Assembly (NCBI RefSeq): GCF_040394755.1
Contig: NZ_JBEBRQ010000008.1
Direction: 5' to 3' (one strand)
Source: Castellaniella defragrans_A
GTDB lineage: Bacteria > Pseudomonadota > Gammaproteobacteria > Burkholderiales > Burkholderiaceae_B
Length of the DNA stretch: 64,000 nt
The notes beneath the pieces are model-generated. The model did not search any database. It saw only the letters and a list, made by a program, of their open reading frames with translations, and was not told the origin of the DNA. The translations under genes were made by a program, and so were the position numbers. This document shows, piece by piece, positions 8,549 through 17,517 of the stretch (positions within the stretch are counted from its first letter, which is position 1; each line of letters begins with the position of its first letter).

Positions 8549-9421
8549 ATGGCTGACCTGATCCTCCAGGCGCTATTTTCCGGCGTTCTGACCGGCGGCT
8601 TCTATGCGCTGGTCGCTCTGGGCCTGGCCCTGGTGTTCGGAAACATGAAAATCGTCAATCTGGCGCATGGGGAACTGATCCTGCTGGCCGCCTACATCGC
8701 CTACAGCAACGAGGCGTGCCTGGGCCTCGCCCCTTTGGTCGCCATTCCCCTGGCCATGATCATCATCTGCGCCGCCGCTGTCCTGATCTACCTGATGGTC
8801 GAACGCATCCGCATCGACCGGGAATTGAATTCCCTGCTGCTGACCTATGGCGTGGCCATTGTGCTGACCAACGCGATCCTGCTGCTCTGGAAATCCGACG
8901 TGCATTCCAGCAACACACCCTGGTTCCAGGATGCGCTGGTGCTGGGCAATCTGTACAGCATGAACAGCGAATGGCTGTTCTTCCTGGTGAGCGTCGCGCT
9001 CCTGCTGCTGGGCGCCTGGTGGCTGCGCAAAAGCTGGTACGGCCGCGCCCTGCGGGCCGTCGCCAGCAACCGGGACGCCGCCAAGCTGATGGGCGTCAAC
9101 CCTCGCCAGACCGAGCTGATTTCCTTCGTCATCTCCGGGTTTCTCGCGACGTTCGCCGGCATCGCGCTGTTCAGCACCACCTTCATCCAGCCCGAGATCG
9201 GCGATGCGCTGACCATCAAGGCCTTCATCGTCACCGTGCTGGCGGGCATCGGCTCCATTCCGGGGGTGCTGCTGGGCGCCATCCTGCTGGGCATCGTCGA
9301 GTCGCTGACCACGGCCCTCTTTAGTTCATCCTTGCAGGAACTCGCCGCCATGGTGCTGTTCCTGCTGGTCCTGTTCGTCATGCCGAACGGCCTGTTCGGC
9401 CAAAAAAGGAGAACCGCATGA
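8549..9421 (+). CDS. Liv-type ABC importer permease, LivH family
   Basis: A 290-residue integral membrane protein with the LivH pattern: LILQALFSGVLTGGFYALVALGLALVFG at the start (split here by eye into two helices), NLAHGELILLAAYIA, and a late ALTIKAFIVTVLAGIGSIPG segment that forms the coupling region to the ATPase. It would form half of the transmembrane pore with the next gene product. AGGAG stands just before the ATG, and the gene overlaps the following one by four bases (ATGA). Confidence 0.92.
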   Translation: MADLILQALFSGVLTGGFYALVALGLALVFGNMKIVNLAHGELILLAAYIAYSNEACLGLAPLVAIPLAMIIICAAAVLIYLMVERIRIDRELNSLLLTYGVAIVLTNAILLLWKSDVHSSNTPWFQDALVLGNLYSMNSEWLFFLVSVALLLLGAWWLRKSWYGRALRAVASNRDAAKLMGVNPRQTELISFVISGFLATFAGIALFSTTFIQPEIGDALTIKAFIVTVLAGIGSIPGVLLGAILLGIVESLTTALFSSSLQELAAMVLFLLVLFVMPNGLFGQKRRTA

Positions 9422-10371
9422 GCCCGAAGCGCATGGCGATTCCAGCCGTCCTGATCGTTCTCTACGGCCTCGTGCCGCTGGCGCTGGGGGACAATTTCTA
9501 TCTGTACAGCCTGCTGATCGCCGCACTGGTCATCGCCGCCGTCGCCACGGCCTGGTCGCTGCTCAGCAATCTGGGCGGAATGATGAGTTTCGGCCACGCC
9601 GCCTTTTTCGGCGTCGGCGCCTACACATCCGCGCTGCTCAGCATGCAATGGCACCTGCCCGTGCTGCTCTCCATGGTGATCGCCGCGGCCTGCACCGCCC
9701 TGATCTCCCTGGCGATGCTGCCCGCCCTGCGCCTGTCCGGGGCGCATTTCGCCCTCGCCATCCTGGCGTACGCCCATATTTTCCGCATCATCGCCACCGA
9801 ATGGCGCAGTCTCACCGGCGGCGCGGGCGGCCTGACGGCCATCCCCGATCTGCCCGTCATCCTGGGCGTGGATCTGAGCAGCAACACCGGCAGCTATCTG
9901 TTCATCCTGACGCTCGTGCTGCTTTTCGTGATTGCCTACCATCTGATCAGCAAAAGCCACTACGGCATGGCCCTGAAAGCCATGCACGAATCCGAGGCCG
10001 CCACCCGTGTCGTCGGGGTGAACAGCAACTGGCTCAAGACCTTGATGCTGCTGGTATCCGCATTCATGACGGGCCTGGCCGGCGCCTTCAATGCGCATCA
10101 CATCAACTTTCTGGAACCCTCATACGCCTTCGACTCCAGCTGGACGCTGATCCCGATCATCGCCGCCATCTGCGGCGGCTATCGCAGCATCACCGGCCCG
10201 CTGGTGGGCGCGGTCGTGATCTACCTGCTCGACCAGTTGATCTTCAAGAACCTGATCCCCACCGGCCACCAGATCATTCTCGGCGCCGTGCTGGTCATCA
10301 TGATCATTTACCGCCCCGCGGGCCTGGTCAGCCTGGCCACATTCTGGAAACGGGAGCCGCGCCATGCTTGA
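9418..10371 (+). CDS. Liv-type ABC importer permease, LivM family
   Basis: A 317-residue membrane protein with hallmark LivM segments: AWSLLSNLGGMMSFGHAAFFGVGAYTSA near residue 45, a long series of hydrophobic helices, and AAICGGYRSITGPLVGAVV near the end. Together with the LivH-type protein it forms the heteromeric pore. It overlaps its neighbours by 4 and 8 bases, which indicates a tightly coupled operon. Confidence 0.92.
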   Translation: MSPKRMAIPAVLIVLYGLVPLALGDNFYLYSLLIAALVIAAVATAWSLLSNLGGMMSFGHAAFFGVGAYTSALLSMQWHLPVLLSMVIAAACTALISLAMLPALRLSGAHFALAILAYAHIFRIIATEWRSLTGGAGGLTAIPDLPVILGVDLSSNTGSYLFILTLVLLFVIAYHLISKSHYGMALKAMHESEAATRVVGVNSNWLKTLMLLVSAFMTGLAGAFNAHHINFLEPSYAFDSSWTLIPIIAAICGGYRSITGPLVGAVVIYLLDQLIFKNLIPTGHQIILGAVLVIMIIYRPAGLVSLATFWKREPRHA

Positions 10372-11077
10372 AATCCGCGACGTCACGATCCGATTCGGCG
10401 GCCTGACCGCCGTCAACCGGGTCGATTTCCAAATGCAGGCCAGCGAAGTCGTGGGCCTAGTCGGCCCGAATGGCGCGGGAAAGACCACGCTGTTCAATGC
10501 CATTTCAGGACTGGCGCGCCCCTCATCGGGACGAATCGTCTTCCAGAGGCGCGATATCCTGAAAATGCCCCAATACCAGCGGGCCAGGCTCGGCATCGGA
10601 CGCTCCTTTCAAATCCCGCAACCGATGCACGAATTGACCGTGCGGGAAAACCTGATCGTCGCGCAACGCTTCGGCACCGGCCGGGTGGACCAGAATCAGA
10701 TCGACGAGATCCTGCGGCTGATGCGCCTGGACGAGAAGGCCGACGCCGACGCGGCGACCGAGCTGGCCCTGACGGAACTCAAAGCGCTGGAAGTGGCCAA
10801 GGCGCTGGCGACCGAGCCGCAACTGCTGCTGCTAGACGAAGTCCTGGCCGGCCTGGAGGTCAACGGCAAGGCGCTGTTCATGAAGCTGTTGAAGACCATC
10901 CAACAATCGCGCGGGATCGGGATTCTGATCATCGAACACGACATCGAAACCATCATGCGGCTCTGCGACCGGGTCTGCGTGCTCAATTTTGGACAGTTGA
11001 TCGCCAATGGCGACCCGGAGACTGTCTTCAAATTGCCCGAAGTCATCCGCAGCTATACCGGAGAAGCCCATGCTTAA
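10364..11077 (+). CDS. Liv-type ABC importer ATPase, LivG family
   Basis: A 237-residue ABC ATPase. Walker A is GPNGAGKTT near residue 35; Walker B is LLLLDEVLAGLE near residue 155; the switch His lies in IIEHDIETIM. The signature region reads LALTELKALEVAKALA, a degenerate form of the usual LSGG signature: the canonical LSxGQ is absent (TELALTELKALE instead). LivG proteins often have LPYGxQR at this place, so this is a noticeable divergence and could lower ATPase activity. The gene overlaps livM by 8 and the next ATPase gene by 8 bases. Confidence 0.88.
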   Translation: MLEIRDVTIRFGGLTAVNRVDFQMQASEVVGLVGPNGAGKTTLFNAISGLARPSSGRIVFQRRDILKMPQYQRARLGIGRSFQIPQPMHELTVRENLIVAQRFGTGRVDQNQIDEILRLMRLDEKADADAATELALTELKALEVAKALATEPQLLLLDEVLAGLEVNGKALFMKLLKTIQQSRGIGILIIEHDIETIMRLCDRVCVLNFGQLIANGDPETVFKLPEVIRSYTGEAHA

Positions 11078-11774
11078 GGCAGAACACGTCCGCGCCGGCT
11101 ACGGCGACATCAACATCCTGTGGGATGTGTCCGCGACGTTCGAAACTGGCAAACTGACCACGATCATCGGCACGAACGGCGCCGGGAAAACCACGCTTCT
11201 GCGCGCCATCCTGGGCCTGATTCCCCTGAACCAGGGCCAGATCATCCTGGACGGGCAGGGGCTGGACGACCTCGGCACCTGGGATCTGATCGAACAAGGC
11301 ATCGTCCTGATTCCAGAAGGCCGCATGGTATTCAAGGAAATGTCCGTCGAGGAGAACCTGCGGATGGGCGCTTATCCACACAGGACCCGCAGCCAGGTCA
11401 ATCAGAACCTCGAACAGATCTACCAGCGCTTCCCCAAGCTGGGAGAGCGGCGGCGGCAACTGGCGGGCTCCCTGTCCGGCGGCGAGGCGCAAATGCTGGC
11501 CATGGGCCGGGGGCTGATGTCCGACCCGCAAATCATCCTGATTGACGAGCCGTCCCTGGGGCTGGCCCCCGTCATCGTGAACGACATTTTCAGCATCCTC
11601 GAAGCCCTCAAGGCCGAAGGCAGGACGATCGTGCTGGTCGAACAGAACACCCACCGGGCGGTGGGCATCGCCGACCATGTCTACCTGATGCAAAACGGCA
11701 AGATCATCCTATCCGAAACCGCCGATCGCATCGACCTCGACGCCTTGCACGATCTGTATTTCGCGCGGTCCTGA
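11070..11774 (+). CDS. Liv-type ABC importer ATPase, LivF family
   Basis: Starting at ATG 11070 (MLKAEHVRAGYGDINIL), 234 residues. Walker A is GTNGAGKTT, the signature is LSGGEAQMLAMGRGL, Walker B is IILIDEPSLGLAP and the switch His is not in its usual form (VLVEQNTHRAVG, where LivF proteins read EQN). All are classic LivF features. It is the second ATPase of the importer and the last gene of the operon; a convergent htpG follows after a 58-bp gap with a run of 12 C. Confidence 0.92.
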   Translation: MLKAEHVRAGYGDINILWDVSATFETGKLTTIIGTNGAGKTTLLRAILGLIPLNQGQIILDGQGLDDLGTWDLIEQGIVLIPEGRMVFKEMSVEENLRMGAYPHRTRSQVNQNLEQIYQRFPKLGERRRQLAGSLSGGEAQMLAMGRGLMSDPQIILIDEPSLGLAPVIVNDIFSILEALKAEGRTIVLVEQNTHRAVGIADHVYLMQNGKIILSETADRIDLDALHDLYFARS

Positions 11775-11778
11775 TCCG

Positions 11779-11790
11779 CCCCCCCCCCCC
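11779..11790. repeat. Homopolymer run of 12 C
   Basis: Twelve consecutive C lie in the 58-bp gap between the convergent livF-like and htpG genes. The tract is intergenic and not near a promoter, so phase variation of a gene is unlikely; length may vary between clones or be a sequencing artefact. Confidence 0.85.
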
Positions 11791-11832
11791 GACAAACCGG
11801 GGCGCCGCGCAAGCCCCCGGATTGCCGCGTGG

Positions 11833-13749
11833 TCACGCCCCCAGCAGCAGCGCGTTCATGCGCTTGACGAACGCGGCCGGGTCCTTGAGCATCGCGCCTT
11901 CGGCCAGCATGGCCTGGTCCAGCAGCAATTCGGCCCAGTCGCCGAAAGACGCGTCGGGCTGCGCCTCGAGGCGCTTGACCAGGGGGTGACCCGGATTGAC
12001 CTCGAGGATCGGCTTGACCTCGGGCGCATCCTGGCCGGCTGCCTTGAGCATACGCAGCAGATGCGGGCTGAGTTCGTGCTCGTCGACCACCACGCAAGCA
12101 GGTGAATCCACCAGACGAACCGAGGACCGGACCTCCTTGACGCGCTCGCCCAGCGCGGCCTTCAGGCGCTCGATGGTCGGCTTGAACGCCTCGGCGGCCT
12201 CGGCCTGCTGCTTTTTCTCGGCCTCGTCGGCCAGGGCATCCAGGTCCAGCCCGCCCTTGGCGACCGACGCCAGGGCCTTGCCTTCGAATTCACGCAGGTA
12301 GGACAGCATCCATTCGTCCACGCGGTCGGACAGCAGCAGGACCTCCAGACCCTTGCGGCGGAACACCTCCAGGTGCGGACTGTGGGCGGCGGCGGCGTAG
12401 GAATCGGCGCTGAGGTAGTAGATCTTGTCCTGGCCCTCTTTCATGCGGCCGATGTAATCCGCCAGGGACACGGTCTGCGCGGCGCTGTCGGACTGGGTCG
12501 ACGCGAAGCGCAGCAGGCTCGCGATGCGATCCTTGTTGGCGGGGTCCTCGCCCACGCCTTCCTTGAGAACCTGGCCGAATTGCGTCCAGAATTCCGCGTA
12601 TTCCTCGGGCTTGTCCCTGGACAGATCCTCGAGCAGACCCAGCACCCGCTTGGACGAGCCATCGCGGATGGCGCGCACGTCGCGGCTTTCCTGCAGGATC
12701 TCGCGCGAGACGTTCAGCGGCAAATCGGCCGAATCGACCACGCCGCGCACAAAGCGCAGATAGGCCGGCAGGAGCTGCTCGGCATCGTCCATGATGAAGA
12801 CGCGCTTGACGTAGAGCTTGACGCCCCGGCGGGCATCGCGATCCCACAAGTCGAACGGCGCGCGCCGGGGAATGTACAGCAGCTGCGTGTATTCACTGCG
12901 ACCCTCGACGCGGTTGTGGGTCCAGGCGAGCGGGTCCTCGAAATCGTGGGCGACGTGTTTATAGAATTCCTTGTACTGCTCGTCGCTGATGTCGGCCTTG
13001 GCCCGCGTCCACAGGGCATTGGCCTGGTTGACGGTTTCCCACTCGTCCTTGACGACCTGCTCGGATTTTTCCGCGTCCCATTCCTCTTTGCGCATCTGGA
13101 TCGGCAACGAGATATGGTCGGAGTAGCGGCGCAGGATCTCGCGCAGCTTCCAGCCCGACAGGAATTCGTCCTCGTCCGCGCGCAGCGTCAGGGTGACGGT
13201 GGTGCCGCGCTCGGCCTGATCCACGGCGGATACCGAGAATTCGCCCTGCCCGTCGGATTCCCACAGCACACCCTCGGCGGCCGGCAGGCCGGCGCGGCGG
13301 CTGCGCACAGACACTTTTTCCGCGACGATGAAGGCCGAATAAAAGCCCACCCCGAACTGGCCGATGAGCTGGGCGTCCTTTTGCTTGTCGCCGGTCAGTT
13401 GGGAAAAGAACTCGCGCGTGCCGGAGCGGGCGATGGTGCCCAGATTGGCGACGGCCTCGTCGCGCGACAGGCCCACGCCGTTGTCGGCAATGGTGATGCT
13501 GCGGGCATCCTTGTCGAACGTCACCTGGATGCGCAGGTCCGCGTCGCCGGCCAGCAGCTCGGGATGGTCGATGGCCTCGAAGCGCAGCTTGTCGCAGGCG
13601 TCGGACGCATTGGATACGAGCTCGCGCAGGAAGATTTCCTTGTTGCTGTACAAGGAATGGATCATCAGGTGCAGCAGCTGTTTGACTTCGGCCTGGAAAC
13701 CCAGGGTCTCGGGCGTCGTTGTCTCGGTTTGGCTCATGGTGTTCGTCAT
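11833..13749 (-). CDS. htpG: Molecular chaperone HtpG (bacterial Hsp90)
   Basis: A 638-residue protein, normal for HtpG. The N-terminal GHKL ATPase motifs are present: SNASDACDKLRFEA (catalytic Glu in the preceding LRELVSN), ADNGVGLSRDEAV and GQFGVGFYSAFIV. The middle domain carries the conserved arginine region (LPLNVSREILQESRDVRAIR). It acts as a cytosolic ATP-dependent chaperone. Two starts are possible: ATG 13749 (MTNTMSQTE) or ATG 13737 (MSQTETTTPE); neither has a good ribosome binding site. The gene is convergent with the Liv operon and stands alone. Confidence 0.96.
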   Translation of the reverse strand: MTNTMSQTETTTPETLGFQAEVKQLLHLMIHSLYSNKEIFLRELVSNASDACDKLRFEAIDHPELLAGDADLRIQVTFDKDARSITIADNGVGLSRDEAVANLGTIARSGTREFFSQLTGDKQKDAQLIGQFGVGFYSAFIVAEKVSVRSRRAGLPAAEGVLWESDGQGEFSVSAVDQAERGTTVTLTLRADEDEFLSGWKLREILRRYSDHISLPIQMRKEEWDAEKSEQVVKDEWETVNQANALWTRAKADISDEQYKEFYKHVAHDFEDPLAWTHNRVEGRSEYTQLLYIPRRAPFDLWDRDARRGVKLYVKRVFIMDDAEQLLPAYLRFVRGVVDSADLPLNVSREILQESRDVRAIRDGSSKRVLGLLEDLSRDKPEEYAEFWTQFGQVLKEGVGEDPANKDRIASLLRFASTQSDSAAQTVSLADYIGRMKEGQDKIYYLSADSYAAAAHSPHLEVFRRKGLEVLLLSDRVDEWMLSYLREFEGKALASVAKGGLDLDALADEAEKKQQAEAAEAFKPTIERLKAALGERVKEVRSSVRLVDSPACVVVDEHELSPHLLRMLKAAGQDAPEVKPILEVNPGHPLVKRLEAQPDASFGDWAELLLDQAMLAEGAMLKDPAAFVKRMNALLLGA

Positions 13750-13841
13750 TCAGAAAAGGTCGTCGATGGCAGTGCAGGCCCGGCGGCGCGCCGTCCGCGC
13801 AGGCAACTCGAAACCCCATATGGGGTTGCCCGGGCGGGACT

Positions 13842-15011
13842 TCAAGCCCCCGGCGGCAGCGGCAGCCCGGGGGGCGGCGGCCGCCCGCCGTGGCCGGTCC
13901 GTTCAGGATCGGGCAGCGGCGGCTCCCACTGCGGAACATCCACCCGATAGGCCGGCCCGGTCAGCTCGGCGCCGTGGCCGCGGATGATGGCGGCGATCTT
14001 GAGCAGCACATCCTCCTGGACATTCAAATATTCGTTGTAGTCGGTGCTGACCGTGAAGGCGAGCAGGAACAGCTTGAGGGAAAAAGTCCCGCAACTGCTG
14101 AAATTGAAGGCAAAGAAATCGTGCTGCACGCCGGGGTGCGCCCGCAGCATCGTCCGCACATCGGCGACGATCGCGGGAACCGCATCGATGTCGACGTAGC
14201 GGATGTGAATATCCTCCATGATGCGCCGGTTGGTCATGCGCGTATGGTTGATGACCGGCTGGGTATTGAACATGGCATTGGGCACATAAAAGGGCTTGCG
14301 GTCGAAGCCGATCAGGCGCGTGGCGCGCCAGCCGATGTACTCGACGCCCCCCATCAGTTCCGTCCCGGGAATGATGATGTACTCGCCGACCTTGAAAGGG
14401 CGGCTGGCGAAAATCGTCAGCCCGCCCAGCAAATTGGCGACCAGACTCTGCGCCGCAAAACCGATGGCGATACCGCCCACGCCGCCGAAAGCCAATAGAC
14501 CAGCGATGGAAAAACCGAGGGTCTGCATCATCATCAGGATGGCCGTCACGACGATCGAGGCGCGCGCGAGCTTGCCCACCGCGTCCGCCGCCGTCGGGTC
14601 CAGTTCGAGGCCCCGGTGCCGCGCACGCGCCATCATGTTGTCCTGCACCTGGGTAGAGACACGCAGCAGGAACCACATGAGCACGCTGATGATCGCCACA
14701 TCGCGCGACGGCCCGATGGCCTGGGCCAGGGCCGAATCGCCAGCGCCCTCGCCGATATCCAGCAGGACATGAACCGCCGCCGCCAGCCCCACGACCCAGA
14801 TCACGGCCTGCGCCGGCAGGCTGGCGCAGGTCAGCAGGCCATGCGCCCAGACGTGGCGCACCTCATCGACACGGCGCGCCAGACGCTCGACGACGAGGCG
14901 GACGACCAGACCGACGAGCAGCGTGCCCAGCACGACGCCAAAGACCAGGACTGCGGTATGCCATTCGCGATAGGTGGACACAAAGTCCTGGATGAGCGGG
15001 ATATCCTTCAA
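13842..15011 (-). CDS. MscS-family mechanosensitive channel / small-conductance channel
   Basis: A 389-residue membrane protein. Several N-terminal hydrophobic helices precede the MscS core, in which the pore helix FGGVGGIAIGFAAQSLVANLLGGL and the beta domain (FKVGEYIIIPGTELMGGVEYIG) are recognisable, followed by the alpha/beta C-terminal domain. It would open on membrane tension during osmotic downshock. The start is TTG at 15011: GGAGG stands 6 nt upstream, and no ATG fits. The C-terminus has a Pro/Gly-rich tail (GGRPPPPGLPLPPGA) that is probably disordered. No operon partner. Confidence 0.88.
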   Translation of the reverse strand: MKDIPLIQDFVSTYREWHTAVLVFGVVLGTLLVGLVVRLVVERLARRVDEVRHVWAHGLLTCASLPAQAVIWVVGLAAAVHVLLDIGEGAGDSALAQAIGPSRDVAIISVLMWFLLRVSTQVQDNMMARARHRGLELDPTAADAVGKLARASIVVTAILMMMQTLGFSIAGLLAFGGVGGIAIGFAAQSLVANLLGGLTIFASRPFKVGEYIIIPGTELMGGVEYIGWRATRLIGFDRKPFYVPNAMFNTQPVINHTRMTNRRIMEDIHIRYVDIDAVPAIVADVRTMLRAHPGVQHDFFAFNFSSCGTFSLKLFLLAFTVSTDYNEYLNVQEDVLLKIAAIIRGHGAELTGPAYRVDVPQWEPPLPDPERTGHGGRPPPPGLPLPPGA

Positions 15012-15198
15012 ATCGGTCCTCCATGCAATTGACCGGCGGCTGCCGGCCAGCCAAAGGAGTCAGTGTACCGACAAGCGCCGCGCAGCCCAAGACATCGGCA
15101 CAGACATCAGAAACAGCAGGAAAGAACACGCCAACCGCTGAAGAATACCGCCGCATGCGCTATAAAAGACCCCGTCCCCTCGTTTGCAGGCCCACATC

Positions 15199-16254
15199 AT
15201 GGATTCCATCACCCAGGCCGTGCTCGGCGCGAGTCTCTGCGGCGCCATGCTCGGACATGCGCATGGCCGCAAAGCCTACGCCGCCGGCGCGGTGCTGGCT
15301 ACCGTACCCGATCTGGACGTCTTCATCCAGTATGCCGATCCGATCTCGGCCATGATCCACCACCGCAGTTTCTCGCATGCCCTGCTGACGCTCACCGCGC
15401 TCGCGGCCTTGCTCGCCTGGCTGTTTCGCAGCTGGCGGCCGCATCCCGCCTATGCGGGCGCATGGCTGTTCGCGGCGCTGTGGCTGACCCTCATCACCCA
15501 TCCATTGCTGGACGCCTTCACGAGCTACGGCACACAGCTCTTTTGGCCCTGGCGCCCCACACCCACCGCCTGGTCGACGATTTTCATCATCGATCCGTTC
15601 TACACCCTGCCTCTGCTGGTCGCCACGCTGACCGGCCTGGCGATCGGCGCCCGGCCCCCCAGCCGGCGCATCGCCTGCTGGGCCCTGGCGCTCAGCACCG
15701 CCTACCTGGCGGGTTCCGTTGCCGCCAAAGCCGTCATCGAACACCGGGTACGCACCCAGATCGAACAGCAAGGCATCCAGATCGAGGCCATGTTCTCAAC
15801 GCCCGAGCCCTTCAGCATCCTGCTGTGGCGGGTCATCGCCCGCACGGCGGACGGCGATATGATCGAAGCCGTCACCGGCCTCCTGGACCGCAAACCGGGG
15901 GAAACCCTGCGCACCCCTCTGAACCACCATCTGGCCGACACCGCCGCATCCATCCCCGCGCTGCAAGAACTCCGCTGGTTCACTGGAAACTGGCTGCGAT
16001 ACGACGAGATCAACGGGGAACTCGTGGCCACCGACCTGCGCATGGGCCTGGCCGCCGGACGCTATTCATTCCGTTTCCGCGTAGCCGAGCGCGATGCCGG
16101 CGGCCATTGGCAGGCAGTCACGCCAACGCGCTGGCCCGTCGAACGGGGCCTGGACGCGCTGCCGGCCGTGCTGCGACGGATCTGGACACAGGACCCGCCC
16201 CTGCCCCTGGCAGACTGGGCGCGCGAAATGGACACACCGCCGCGCGCTCAGTGA
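15199..16254 (+). CDS. Membrane-bound metal-dependent hydrolase, YdjM/DUF457-like
   Basis: From ATG 15199 (MDSITQAVLGASLCGAMLG), 351 residues. The N-terminal half is a membrane domain with the DUF457/YdjM signature: DSITQAVLGA, ATVPDLDVF, HHRSFSHALLTL and THPLLDAFTSYGTQLFWPW, in which the His/Asp residues are thought to bind metal. The C-terminal half is soluble and poorly characterised. Family members are annotated as putative inner-membrane hydrolases; the substrate is unknown. It is monocistronic, with its end only 10 nt from the end of the convergent LysR gene. Confidence 0.85.
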   Translation: MDSITQAVLGASLCGAMLGHAHGRKAYAAGAVLATVPDLDVFIQYADPISAMIHHRSFSHALLTLTALAALLAWLFRSWRPHPAYAGAWLFAALWLTLITHPLLDAFTSYGTQLFWPWRPTPTAWSTIFIIDPFYTLPLLVATLTGLAIGARPPSRRIACWALALSTAYLAGSVAAKAVIEHRVRTQIEQQGIQIEAMFSTPEPFSILLWRVIARTADGDMIEAVTGLLDRKPGETLRTPLNHHLADTAASIPALQELRWFTGNWLRYDEINGELVATDLRMGLAAGRYSFRFRVAERDAGGHWQAVTPTRWPVERGLDALPAVLRRIWTQDPPLPLADWAREMDTPPRAQ

Positions 16255-16264
16255 CCTCCGATCA

Positions 16265-17176
16265 TCAGTGACCGATCACAGGCGCCGGGGGCGTGGCGGC
16301 GAACGCCCGCACCACATCCAGAAAAGCGCCCAACACCGGCGAACCATCGCCCTTGCGATACAGGCAACTCAGTTCCAGATCCTTGAGCCGGGCGCTGCGC
16401 AATGGCCGGAAGGCAACGCCGGGCAGGCGCAGGTTGGCGGCTGACTGCGTGGTGACGACCGCGCCAAAACCGGCCGAAACCAGGGCCACCGCAGTCAGCA
16501 CATCCTCCACCTCTTGCTCCACACGCAGCGGCACGCCTTCGGCGCGAAAGGCATCGATGACCTCCTGCGCCAGACCGCGCATGGGAACGTTGGGATAGAG
16601 GATCAGCGGCACATCGGCCAGGTCCCGGATGCGCAGGGATGAACGAGCCGCCAGGGCGGCGGATGCCTCGATGGCCACCACCAGCGGCTCGCGCAATACC
16701 GTCTCGACGGCAATGTCGGCATTTTGAGGGACCAGGCGGTTGAAACCCACGGTGATGCGGCGTTCGCGCAGCGCCTGCAACTGCGCATCCTTGGTCAGGT
16801 TGTGCAGCACGATCTTGACCTCGGGCCGCGCCTGATGAAAGCGCGCCAGGATGCGCGGAATCACATCCAGCACGCCAGAGCCGAACAAGCCCACGTCGAG
16901 CCGCCCGATCAATCCCTGGCCGGCCAGACGCGTGCGCTCGGCCGCCTGCTGTGCCAGCTCGAGCAGATTGGGCACCTCCTCGAGCAGGGTGCGGCCGGCC
17001 TCGGTCAGCGTCATGCCCTTGGGCGTGCGCAGAAACAGACGGACGCCGAGTTTTTCCTCGAGCGCCTGGATGTGGCGCGTCAGCGGCGGCTGCGACAGAT
17101 GCAAACGGGCAGCGGCGCGACCGATGTGCCCTTCTTCGGCCACGGCCAGGAATTGGCGCATGTCACGCAGATCCAT
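16265..17176 (-). CDS. LysR-family regulator of the meta-cleavage operon
   Basis: From ATG 17176 (MDLRDMRQFLAVAEEGHIG), preceded by GGAG, 303 residues. An upstream ATG at 17200 would add eight residues but lacks a ribosome binding site. The N-terminal winged helix (AARLHLSQPPLTRHIQALE) and effector domain are typical of the CatR/BenM-like branch of LysR proteins. It is divergent from the catechol meta-cleavage operon, with a T-N11-A palindrome beside its own start, so it is very likely the local activator, perhaps sensing a ring-cleavage intermediate. Most well-studied meta operons (xyl, dmp) use AraC- or NtrC-type regulators, so a LysR one is of some note. Confidence 0.88.
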   Translation of the reverse strand: MDLRDMRQFLAVAEEGHIGRAAARLHLSQPPLTRHIQALEEKLGVRLFLRTPKGMTLTEAGRTLLEEVPNLLELAQQAAERTRLAGQGLIGRLDVGLFGSGVLDVIPRILARFHQARPEVKIVLHNLTKDAQLQALRERRITVGFNRLVPQNADIAVETVLREPLVVAIEASAALAARSSLRIRDLADVPLILYPNVPMRGLAQEVIDAFRAEGVPLRVEQEVEDVLTAVALVSAGFGAVVTTQSAANLRLPGVAFRPLRSARLKDLELSCLYRKGDGSPVLGAFLDVVRAFAATPPAPVIGH

Positions 17177-17199
17177 AAGATCTCCAGCAGGATATTTCA

Positions 17200-17214
17200 A
17201 TACCTAGAAGGTAT
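17200..17214. promoter_or_regulatory. LysR-type operator palindrome ATACCT-AGA-AGGTAT
   Basis: A perfect 6-bp inverted repeat with a 3-bp centre and T-N11-A spacing lies 24 bp upstream of the LysR start. A second, weaker motif ACCAAAAAATGGT is at 17414-17426, nearer the ferredoxin gene. The whole 17177-17517 gap is AT-rich and contains no gene; it should hold the divergent promoters. Confidence 0.6.
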
Positions 17215-17517
17215 TAGATAAACGGAAAAATATTCTCCGATAGTATTGAAAAGCCCTTTTAGAGTCTACCCTCGGATGACAGGCGGAAAAACCAACCGGG
17301 CCCATTTCTCCATCTATCCGGATCGCCGGGATGACATCCAGGCTCGATTTCCGGCTGCGAGGGTAGAAATGATGCGGCCTGCGGCATGTCGATGCGGAAA
17401 CAGTATTCAAATAACCAAAAAATGGTATTAGACGGTCTTGAAACATCACCTTATCTTTGGACCCTACGACCACAAGCGCCCCGCTCATCGAGGGCCGCTG
17501 CGCAGGAGACCAGTCCC

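Noticed and set aside
11779..11790. Run of 12 C as a phase-variation switch
   Set aside because: It lies between two convergent 3' ends and not in a promoter or coding region, so slippage would have no evident effect.
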